This document shows, one piece after another, positions 46,731 through 58,700 of a stretch of DNA of 64,000 nucleotides. Location of the stretch: NCBI GenBank assembly GCA_964017235.1, contig OZ024934.1, forward strand, positions 90,052,706-90,116,705. The letters are read 5' to 3'. The stretch is from Sabellastarte sp. h YS-2021 (Eukaryota; Annelida; Polychaeta; Sabellida; Sabellidae). The notes under the pieces are model-generated. The model did no database searches. It was not told the origin of the DNA and was given only the letters and a program-made list of their open reading frames with translations. The position numbers and the translations under genes are program-made. The first letter of the stretch is position 1. Every line of letters starts with the position of its first letter.

Positions 46731-49700
46731 GTAAGTTATGTTTTAAATAAGTAAACTGTGAGAAAAGTAGTAAAAGTAGATGTTAATCTGCGCCTTTTGT
46801 GCAGCAAAAGCTGGGTATTATCTGCAATAACATAACAAAATATTTGTCAATGATGCAGTTCATAAGAAGAGTAGGGTGGAGGATTGGAGGAGTTTCTAAG
46901 GCTTATTCTTTGGGAATTCAGATTAAAATCCCGGATTACACAGAATATTGCCATCCAGGTCAACTTAGACTTGGGCTCTATGTTATGAGGTCATGAGTTT
47001 AAATTTTAAAGGTGAATTGAAGAAGCAATGCATGATCCACCACAACTCAATCAAAAGTACCAAGTGAATAAGACAGCAAAAGAATATTTGAGCCAATTTT
47101 ATTTACATGTTAGTGTATTCAGTTAGTAAAATTGTAAAGGAGGTAAAATGTTTTCAGGTAAAGATTTTAAAGAACACAATAGCCCTGTGGGGTTAATAAC
47201 AAATGCCAAGAAGGGTTTATAACATATAGTCATAATTGTTTCTACTACTGAAATATCATAATTGAACAAGGCTGTTGGCATAGAACAATTAGCTACAGTG
47301 ACATATACTACAAGTAACACCTATATTTTATGAATCATTATTAATACTAAGCATGTAAACACTACCACAGGTCATTCTTGTGAACATGATTCTTTAGGGT
47401 GAAGTTGGATTCAACAGCGTCAAATCCAATTTCAAAAATACTAAAATTGATAGGGGGAATAAAGATCAGCTTGGCCTAATGTATCCCATATGCACAATGA
47501 CCTACGTCAATCTGACAGGAGACCTTATTTCTGGTGCGACCAGCCAGAAGGGATCATGGTTTTTAACATAGCAGTGAATTACAGGTAAGACCTAGTGAAG
47601 ACCAATCTCTAGGAGATTAACTGCTAAGAATCCTTCAATAACAATTCTATGAAAATCAAGACTAGACCCCAAAAGGTCAACATTCTGTCAAAAAATGAAA
47701 ATCACAGAGGGGGAGCCAGGCCCTACCTATCCCCAAATTAATTTAGCCTATATCAATCTCAAACAGGGTCATTTTCATCACAAGAGACCTGAGGTAGACC
47801 AAATTCTGGGAAATGTTGAACTGTAAATATCGGCTGCTGCGTGCAGCTCTTCTACTTTTTTAATATGAGTACTGTGATTTGAACAGCCTAATGTAAATTG
47901 ATCTTACGTTCACCTCAAATGTTAGTGTCAACAGTTAAATGGCATTCTAATACAACATGAATATGATAATGGCCACTTTTGGCAAGAATGGCTTCATTAT
48001 GAATCTGCATAAAGGTTTGTTTTTTGGTTCCAGTACCACTTTTCTGTCAAAAAAGGTCCAATATCAGCTACCACTTCCAGTTATTAGTTAAACTAGGCAA
48101 TAATACGGCTAAATGGTAATAAAAATAGCTTTATACTCATTTGATATGATGCATATTTGACATTGTGTCATTCCTTCTTAGCATAATGTTCAGATATCAA
48201 TTTGCATTGTAGTTCAGATCGACTAGCTGAAGGTCATCGTGGGCGATACCTGGCCCCCTATTTGTTAAAGTGGACTGTTGCCACGTCTGTGCTTAGTAAA
48301 CAAAAGACTATAGTTCTGCATAAAGCACGCCCAGGAGTTCTACTATTACAGAATAAAACAATCTCCAATCTGTTCTCTCTATTTATTTATCAGTTCTCTC
48401 AAAGCAGGTGCAGATCATTGCCTAATAAAGATCTAATGATAATAAATTTAGCAATATAATGGAACTATTAATATCAGAATAATTGTGGATGTACATAATA
48501 ACTAGAATAAACTGCTAATACATTAAAACAAACCACTCCCAAGAGGACGAATACAGAAAGATGCTACACACAAATTAGTCATACATTTAACAACAAAGAC
48601 TGGCCAGATGAATTGTATTAGGATTAAGACAAAGTATGGGACGTATACTAAGCATATAATGGCAACCAGAAAAAATGTAGAGACAAAGGTTGTATTATGT
48701 TAATCTTTTCTCCTAAGATATTTTTAGTATATCTTACAAAAAGAGAGTGTATTCAACTAGAGAGATAGAGGAACCCAGATTCAACTTATGCCGAATTCAA
48801 AGCTGTGTAGTGTGCTGGTTTTTTTATTTGTTCTTGTGATATCTCTTCAGACTCATCTTCTTCAATTTCTTGTTTGGTCGGCCCAATATTTTGGGTAGGA
48901 TATCTTTGATGTGATTTAGTGGGATTTTATTGTGGGCTGAACACCCTTGGACAATTCGACACAATTTGGAAAGCGATTCCAATACACTCATCCCAGTAGT
49001 TGCATAGCCCTTGGCGAAGGAGGTATGGTGAAACTGGCCTCAGAGTTCGAAATTCCCACAAACCCATTAGCCCAAAACCAACAGCTTCACTCACGGATCT
49101 GCAACACTAGCAAGTAGATGGTCAGTGTATCCAGAAACATGTAAAATAAGATATCAGTTTGGTCGGTGAAAATTCACAAAGCCAATAGATTCAAGCCCTG
49201 GAGGTCAAAGGTCATATGTCCTGAACTACAGGTGATATCCTGTCTCGTTCACAGTTTATTTCTGTTTCAAATCCTAAACCAGTATATGTGGCAGCAAGTC
49301 TGTGCCAGGTAATTGTCATTGGAGGTCACATGCTTGATATCAAGGTAAGATTTCAGATCTCAGTTTCAACTATTAATTTGCTCTTTTAACACACAATAAA
49401 ACACGTTTGGGACAATTTTATTTACATGTTAGTAATATACACTAATTAGACCTAAACATTTAAAATTTCATAAGAAAGTTTAAAAGCTCCAAGCCTAACC
49501 AGAAGGAATGTGAGATGACACAGGCAAAGGTAAAAGGAATAATGGAGGGAGCCTGGGATGCATTTTGAAGATACCTCTAAACTGCTGAACTTCTCCAAAG
49601 ACGATGGGCCATAATGTTCTGTTCCACATTGTTATCAAATGCCAGGGTGGCCCAGACCTTCTAAAAGTGTGGAACCCCTTGCCTTGGGGTGCAATGTTCT

Positions 49701-52700
49701 GGTGTTGGAGCACTCGCCTAAGTGCATCCCTAATATGGGTGTCAATCACCTGCTTATAGGGAGGGTAGCTATTGGCAAAGAGAGGGTCCTGTGGTGAAAG
49801 TCTTCTGGAGGCCAAAAGAGCTCTGAGGGCTCTAACTGGGCATAGGAAATAATTATCAATCTCTGGAAGTTGAATAACCTGGTGAGCTCTGTGGGCTTGG
49901 AGGGTTTTCGTCCATTTAATAATAAGGTGAGCTCCAGGAGGGGCAAATATAATATCCTGCCTCAGAAAGTGAATACTGAGATCAAAATTCTTAGAACTAT
50001 GGTAGCAATATTCGACATGCATAAGAACCCAAAGAATGCAGTGAGGAAGATAGCCCTATATAAACAAGGATCCTGCAGTATATCACATGCCAAGGAAATG
50101 CTGTATAGGGTTGGAATATCAAAAATAGGCCTAGGAGTGGGCCTAAAAGTGGAATTAATGGTTATGGAACGAAGGTATCTGTAAATGGCTTCATGTGAAA
50201 CTGCCTCACAAATAATATTGAACAGCTTGGCTTTGGAATGAATGGAAAAAAGGTAATTCTTGATGACTTTAGGAGAGAGGCAATTTTCATACAAAAATTG
50301 AAGAAAAACTAAAAGATTACCCAAGGAAATTTCCAGCGGAAGGGACACGAAGATCAGGAAAGCAAGGACAGTCTTAAAATGTCTTGTATGAGCCATAGTT
50401 GTAGAAGGTCTGTGAGCTCTTTCAACATGCATCCAGGCTGCCTGGAGGAGAGGAGCTGATCCTGTGGTGAGTCCTGAAATTATATATGAAGATCCAGGTT
50501 AAGGAATTTCTCTGGAATTTTCCTCCAACGAAAATTTTTTCTAAGGTGTTGTAACAGGTCAGGATTTACATGCTTACTAGCGTAAATTCGAGACAATGCA
50601 TCAGCATAAATATTTTTTTCCCCATGATGTGTTCAATTTGTAAATCAATATCATATGTAGCGATGAGCAGCCATATGTTACGGCTGCAAGCCCCTAGAAA
50701 TGCATCTTTGGTCTTACCAGTCTTAACTACTTGCACGGCTGCCCAGTTATCACAGAAGAATTTCACAGCCGAATGGGCCCATTCTGAGGCCCATAATCTC
50801 AAAGCAACTACTATATTTAACATCTCCAAGTGGCCTATCTTCAATTTTTTGCCAACAATGGGGGAGACAGGAGTTGCATAAACCCCTTCACCCCAAATAC
50901 CACCTAGGCCTGTGAGGGAGGCATCCACATGGAGGGTCCTATCCTCTGTGATGTTAATTTCTTCTATGTAAGTTATGCCATTAAAGCTGGGAAGAAAAGT
51001 AATGAACCAGGTTAGATCTTTGTGAAATTCTTCTGTGAGATAGATACCGGCTACCCTATGATTCATTCTGAATAGTGCCAACATCCTATTTATGAATGTT
51101 CTGGAGGGTTCAACACATTTGTGAATGTAGAGGAGCTTCCCTAGCAATGATTGAAAAGCTCTTCTCGAGAGGAATTTTTTATGGCTAATCTGGATGCATT
51201 CTCTGTGTATAGCCTCGAGTTTTTGGGCATCAATGCTTAAAGTATTGGCCAAAATGTCAATTTTAATTCCTAAGCATGTCATTACTTTGGTTGGTGGGGT
51301 TTTCTTATCTGAATTCATGGGTAAACCTAATTCATCCAATAATCGGGACAAGTAAGTGAAAGCCTCATCTGCTTGGTCCTCTAAGGTGACTAATATATAA
51401 TCATCTATGTAAGGAAACATCTTGTGACCTTGCTGCTTCATAAAGAACGCAATTGCATCAGATAAAAGCTGATACGCTGCGGCCCCGTGCGTCCATCTGA
51501 ATGCGACTGCAGAAATGAGATAAGTGTGACCTGGCCATTTAATTCCAAAGTTCAACGCGTCTGCTGGGTCAACCCTAAGATTAAGAAAGGCTTGAGCCAC
51601 GTCAATCTTGGCTAGGGACACGTCATACTCATGTCTTCTAATTTCTTGAACTATATCATCTATAGACAGAACTCTCAGGGTGAATTCACAGCCATCAAAC
51701 CTATCTTTATGTACAAAGTCATTCACTGAGGCATATGATAAATCTAAGATGATCCTACACTTATCAAAGTCTTTGGGGTGGGTCAGGAGGGGGGAGCAGT
51801 GAATTTTTAAGTCTTCAGGCGGGTCCAGAGGCCACAGGATTGCCCCAAGATCAGATTCTTTCTGGAGGTATTGGTCAACTGCTTTCGGGAATTGTCTGGC
51901 CAAAAAATGATTAATATTTTTGTTACCCAATTTGGCTGCATCACTTATCAACAGAGGAAACCCAAACTTTAAATATTGAAGAAGGCGCTTATCCGGATAA
52001 GAGCTAAGCCTACTTTCCCAAGCCCCTTAGTTGAGACCAGATTTTACTGGTATACGAGCTTGCTTGTAATTAGGTTGACCCGTGTTCGAAACAATTCTGG
52101 CAATGTCAAGATATTAATTTATGAACTCAAATTGAGTAGATTGGAGGGCCAAATGGCCCCTATCCTTGTCCTTAAAGTTATAATCTCTAATATCTGGATC
52201 ATGACACCTGTGACATAGACTGGTGCTCTCTGGTAAAATGACGGTGTCGACGCAACTTGTAAAAACAAATTCAGTGACCTAGACCGAGTTTCTGTCCCAT
52301 CGCGCATTGCTGTTGATATTTCTGACAGTACGCAATGGCGAGGGACAGAGCTCACATGTACTTGTTTTTTTGTGTAAATTTTGAACGGCATATTTGTACA
52401 CATATTACCGCAAGTATAAAGTCTTATTTTGTTTCTTTAAGGTATGTATATGTGCCGTTCACTAATATTTTATGCCAATCAAACTGCCATGTAAATATTT
52501 TAACCAATTTTCAAAATGTAAACAAACCTTCAACATTACATAGTTATCTACAAAATAAATTATAAAAGCAGTTTAATTTAACAACATATGCATTGTAAAC
52601 TGGATACAGCTATAATATACATAACAAGGAGTTTTGAAAGTAAATACAATCATGACAAAAATTCCCCATAGTTTGAGATTTACACAGAAAACAGGTACAC

Positions 52701-55700
52701 GTGAACTCTGTCCCTCGCCATTGTGTCCATCAGTATATCAATAGCAATTGGCGACGGGACAGAAACTCGGTCTATCAGTGACCAAGCTCTTATCAGATGT
52801 ATGTGAGTTCTTGCCATACATCAAATGAATTTCATTTTTTTTTGTCAAGTCCAAATCATCCTGTATCATAATCAAATCATCAATTAACTGTTCCATATAT
52901 TGCACATATGATAAGTCATAATAAGCTTGCATCTGGCAATCTTTAAGAAAATTACCATATACATGTTTACTGTCCTTTTTGACTTGATTGTCCAATAACA
53001 CATGATCAAATATCAATGGAAAATGCACAACATCCAATTTTATAAACGCAGTATAAACTACCTGCAAGTACCCAACTGGGTTTTCAATCATTTACAAAAG
53101 AACACCCTGTGCTCGGAACTATTATAATACCTAAAATAAAAGTTGCATATGTCCTCCTTGTTAACCCCATAAATAAACACCAATGTGACAATCAGATTAT
53201 TGGCTACATCAATATACTGCCAGTCCATGAAATCAACCTTGCAAAATAGATTTTTCACTGGTTCACACCAATTAAATAAGGAATCATGCATAGGATTGAC
53301 CTTAAGGCCTGTTTCCTCACTGTCGACCACAGAATGCTCATCGCTAAAACAATTACAACTTTCAGCATATGACTTTGTATTATTTTCATCAAAAATTGTT
53401 CACAATTTTGAAATTTAGGATGGTACTCGTCCATAGCAAAAACATGATCAGAACTGTTAAATTCAACAATTGGGGGATAACTTTTACTACTGCCCCCCCC
53501 CCCCCCCATCGTCTGTTTCTCCTATCTGTTGCACATCTCTATTTTCACAAAAAAATTTATGAAATTGTCTCCTATCATGCAGTGGTCGTCTTGGAGATAA
53601 CTGAGGATCTACTGTTGAATCGGGAGTGTTGGACCTCTGATTAACTGGGGTTGATGTGGATGACCTCTGCTCCACCCTGTCAAGGCATTGTGCCAGTGTC
53701 TTGTTAGAATCGTGCAATTTCTGGAGCATGTCATATTTGTTCGATGTTGGCATTGTTTTGGGAGATGTGGAGATATTTGTATGTGTGGATATTTTGTAAA
53801 TTGTCAGATCAACAAATTTTCCCCGGACCAGTCACTTTTTGATGTTGCTGGTCTGGTGGACTAGGTCAAAGGTCAAAGTTGGGGTTTTACGTCCCGTTCA
53901 ACAGCCAGGGTCATATTGGGACAGGTCCTCAGAATTGCCACTTGTGGGACTCGAACCCACAGAGGTGACAGCCTATGATTAGATGCCAAACTTGCTAACC
54001 ACTAGGCCACTGAGGACCTTATCTGGTGGACTAGGAACATTTATCTTATAAGGTCAACCACTGACCGTTATTGTTGTGATACAGTCAAAAACAGAAAGAC
54101 ACAAGTACAACATACAAACCGACTGACCAACATACTTTGAAATCTTTTGATTTTGAAGTATGTTGGTCAGTCGGATTGTATGTATGTATGTTTGTTAGCA
54201 CGTTCTAGGCCACAATTTTGTAGCTAGGTTTCTCATTTTTTCACTATAATATTGTCAGGTGTCAGAATACAGAAGGACCGAATTTCAACAAAATCGGTAG
54301 CATTTTAACATAGCTATGACCATTTTAGCTACTCTGAGTAAATGACTTATAACTAGAGTGTTTCTGTTAAATATATTGTTCAGTTACTTCATCTTTAGCT
54401 ATAAGATGGTGCATAGTTTGGAGCTCTGTTGCATTAGCTAAGTGAGTAATAGCTACTTCCTGATTTGTAGCACAATTTAAAAATGAGAATGTGTCCAATT
54501 TCTTTGAAAGTATCACACATAGTGACTTTCTTTGAATACATAATTTACTATGTTGGGGTAAGTTATGACATAATGAAGTTGCAGACCTGTAGCTCATTCC
54601 ATAGCTGAGCAAAAGCTACTTTCAGGATGTCACTGTTGAGTAAATCACTTGTAACTTTAAAACTATTGCATTTAGAGTATTTTGTTGAATATGCTATTCA
54701 GCTACTTTTGAATCAGCTATAACATAATACAATTACAGCCCTGTAGCTCATTCCATAGCTGAGTAACAGCTACTTTGAGGTTTTCACTGTTGAGCAAATC
54801 ACTTGTAACTTGAAAACTATTGCATTTAGAATATTTTGTTGAAATATGTTATTCACCTACTTTTAGATCAGCCATAACACAGTAAAATTCCAGAACTGTA
54901 TTTTGACCCAATGCAAAAGATCTGTAGTTGGAATCTTGTAATGTAGCAAGTTATTAGTAGATTGCAGCAAGATTTCAAAGTTACCACTCAGCCGCGGCCT
55001 TTCTGTTTTTGATTGTCTTTTTATTTTGTTTGTTTTAGCGACAACTGAACCATGTAACTATTGCTGCAAACCAAATGATGACGTTTATGATGAATGTTAC
55101 AAGGGATGTGAGTCTTTACATTATTATAATGCAGTTCTCCTTTGATTTACAAAGTGAAAAGAATATAAAGCTCAGTTTTACCTTATCGTTTAAAACAACC
55201 TCCAGCACACAAAATCTTTGTTTTAGGGCTTTCTTGGTTGCTTACTATTTCATAACTAATTAATGTCCATATATGTGTGCAGAGCATGTTAAGATGGGGT
55301 CAGAATCTCAGAATGAGAGTTAATACCTTTGGATTTATGATTCAACACATTACAAAAATATTGCCTCCAGTTGGAATTGACACAGATATTAATTAGTATA
55401 GAAAGTTGTATATTTGAGTAATAAGTTAATGTCTTTTCAATGTATTGATACAGCAGTTCTAGAAAACATATTTTTCTCATTTTAGGTTCTGGAGATATTG
55501 ATTTCAACATAGTAGGTAATGATTTGTAATTATATCAGCTTCCATAGTCATCTCTTCTTGGAGAATTTATACATTGCAATATGATACTGGATGACATGCT
55601 TAATATGCGTGGTTTGACATGTAAATACTATAATTATGGTACACTAAATAAGGGCTTTCAGTTTGGCAACATAGTGATATACCTCACATGAAGGTAATTT

Positions 55701-58700
55701 TACTTGAGAAATGATGTCATAACTATTGTTTATAAGTGAACAGATGTAGACTTTAGCAATAGATCAGTGGATAAAAACCAAAGGTCTTGTAAGAACAAAA
55801 AATATTAAAATTTTATATCACCTCGAGCTGCCTTTATGGGAATAATAAAAGTAGGGAGGGAGTATTGTACATGTATTTACATACTATGATAGCTTATAAT
55901 ATACTTATTTCCATATAGAAACTTTTTTATCATAGAGGGAAAGTGTATCATTGACTATGGCCCCGTTGGAGGAAATGGTGGAGCTGCTGCCACAGATCAA
56001 GACCTGTTCTTTGACTATGGAGAAATAACTGCAGTGCGCATCAATGCAGGGCTTTACATTGACTGGTAAAGTAGCAAAAAGTATGAAAAGTTAATGCAGT
56101 TAGATTCTACACGAACATAACTGAGGCTATTATTTATAGTTATATTAACCACATACACTGATATCTTCGTATTGTGACAGTGTAAAAGAGTTTAAAATGA
56201 ATAAAAGAACTCTTCTTTGAAATAAATACAATCACAATTATAATAATCACTACTAAATAGCTATGTTTAATGTTTAACTAGATAAACAGTTCGAAAATAG
56301 TGTCAGAATATGTGCAGAGTTACTATTAGAATCATTACACTAAATTATAAAATGGTACGCTGCACAATGACCTTGGACACATCTTTTGCACAATGCTGGA
56401 ATCGCGAATATAGAACGGTAAATAAAACAACGCTGTTGAATTCTGCGTGCATAGTCCCTTCGCATACAAATGTAAACCACTCGTGGTAAAATAAAACGTA
56501 AATTATATGCAGCAAATATGAAGTCAAATCATTCAGTAGGGATTTTTATCAATATTTCATTTAAAGATCGACTACTCATTAATATTTATGAATTCTGTGG
56601 GGGATTTTCTAACAGTATTTTAACCAAAAGGCTGTTTTTACATCCATCACTATGCATGTTTAGTTATTAGTTACAAAATATCAATGTAACCATTTTAGAA
56701 TAGGAATAAAAGACAAATTCTCGTGCTTTATGATGGTTTTAAACTAAAGCACTCAGCCCTTCGGGCTTGTGGCTTTAATATTCAGCCGATCGATAATTTA
56801 AAACCATCATAAAGCACTCGAATATGTCTTTTATTCCTATAATAAAGAGTCAAATCTACAAGTGTACACAAAGTAAAGCAAATGAGCAAATTAATGCACA
56901 ATACTTCCTTCTAGAGGATAAAGTCATCCTTGCAAGTAGTGGTTAAGCTGCTCATGTTATTGCTTTATCGTAATTATTACATTGATTAACTAACCCCTGA
57001 CTAAGAGGCACAATACTTAGAGGTTATAGTTCAACACCATTACAATTAAAGCATGCAGTTTCTGTGCACTAGGGCTCCTCATTTTTCTGTTTTGTTATAT
57101 AATGAAAAAATTCAAGAGTATAAAGTGCACCTTCTTACACCCAGTCATGAAGGCTTACAAATCAATTTAATTAATAAAATTAAAATGTTTTTTTAAAATA
57201 AAGAAGCAATGATAAGACAAAAAATATCTATATAAGCCAATCAGATGCTTTCTGCAGGTCTATAAATGATTTCTAACTGTTAAAGTTTCCAACTGGGGCT
57301 GATTTGTCAAGGGCCAATTTGGTAAAGGGCCGATTTGTCCAGCTCCTGACATAAGGACCCACTATGGCACTATAACTCAGTTCTGTTTCTAAAAATTGTC
57401 AATATGAGCAGGAACATTTTTTTAGCTGAAGCATGATTATCTTAACCATTTGCCAAATTTGCTTCTCTTTCATGGGGGAAATCCATACCTGACAAAGAAT
57501 GGCCAATACCCAAACTTTCAAAAAGAGGAAAATTTATTTTTTATGGTTGGCAAGACTGTTACCACCTCAAAGTAATGCTTTCTAGTATTGGTAATAAAGT
57601 GATGAAATTTGACAGGGTCAAAATTAGGGTCAAATATGACAATTCTGGGCCTGAGAGGTAAATTTTTGTCTCTGCAACCGAAATTATCAATGGGCAGAAA
57701 GACGTTATTCGGTTGTAACAAGCAAAGTTTGAGATCTTCACTCTTGTCAAGAATGTTATTTACACTAATTTCTTGATACAGGTTTCACCCAACTTTGTGT
57801 CTTCAATTATGGCCTAGGAACTGGTCAAATCAGTGATACAGGCTTGTTGTTCTTTTAGGGTTTTATCTTCTGCACCCAAGCCCAAAGCACATCATATTCA
57901 TATTTTTGCCGCCAACTTGCTTGGCTTTGTGTAATTTGCTATAATCAGGATTTGAATAGTCATTAATATTACAGTAATTGTTATGTCTGAATAACTGAAT
58001 TAAATGACATTAGATCCCCTTCAGACTGAGTAAGATAACCAATATTTTGCACTCTGGTGCTGTCTCTTCTAATCTAATCTAATCTAATCTACTGCTTTGA
58101 AGGCGCAATATCTTACCCACAAAGGGGAACTCAGTGCACTAACTTAACAAAAATCATTATCATAAGGAGTGTCGAGGGGTGTTCAAGGTCAATAATCCGG
58201 AGTTGTGGGTGTGACCAATAGGGAAGGAAACTAAGTTGGGAAACTGGAAATGAAGAGGTGGGTTTTGAGGTGTTTCCTGAAAGATGCGACAGAGGGGCTA
58301 TTTCTTATTTGGAAGGGGAAAGAGTTCCAAAGAAGTGGGGCGTAGTGTCTGAAAGAATTGGAAAAGTGTTTGATTGATTTATGAACCTTACGGTCGAAAG
58401 TGGGAGGTTTGAAGGAACTTGAGTTTAGGGGTACTTCGCCTTATATTCCTGGAAGAGGTGTAGGGATGAATTAATTCTCTTAGGTAAACTGGTTGACCCT
58501 GGTTGAGAATTTTGTATGTAATGAGGCCTATTTTGAATTGTATCCTCTATTTGACAGAGAGCCAGTGGAGTTTTTTTAGTTGAGGGGTAATGTGAGAGTA
58601 TTTAGAGGAACGGGTGACAACCCTGCAGAGTGAGCTTTGGACTAACTGCAATCTTCTTAACTCAAAATCAGTAAGTGATAAGAATAGGGAATTGCAGTAT

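Larger units (their letters stand above)
49400..53850 (-). mobile_element. DIRS-like (Ngaro/PAT-type) retroelement, copy 2
   Basis: Minus-strand order: ORF1/gag-like (53753-52740), RT-RNase H (51951-50566), tyrosine recombinase (50432-49495). The 3' flank (agaaagtttaaaagctccaag) matches that of copy 1. A 495-bp DNA element splits it at 52280-52774. Borders are approximate; the flanking direct repeats of copy 1 were not found here. It lies antisense in intron 1 of gene C. Confidence 0.8.

Noticed and set aside
48202-48459. 85-codon + frame in gene C intron 1
   Set aside because: No domain, no acceptor or donor in the phase needed by gene C, lies in repeat-rich intron.
48838-49000. Minus-strand stretch that looks faintly coding (Cys/Trp-containing, then acidic)
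   Set aside because: Interrupted by an in-frame stop, no start or splice sites, and no recognisable family.
49870-50184. 104-codon + frame
   Set aside because: Antisense shadow of the DIRS recombinase on the minus strand.
53255-53509. Gly-rich start of a minus-strand frame
   Set aside because: The Gly run comes from a 15-base C tract; it is a continuation of the DIRS ORF1 in a slipped frame, not a separate gene.
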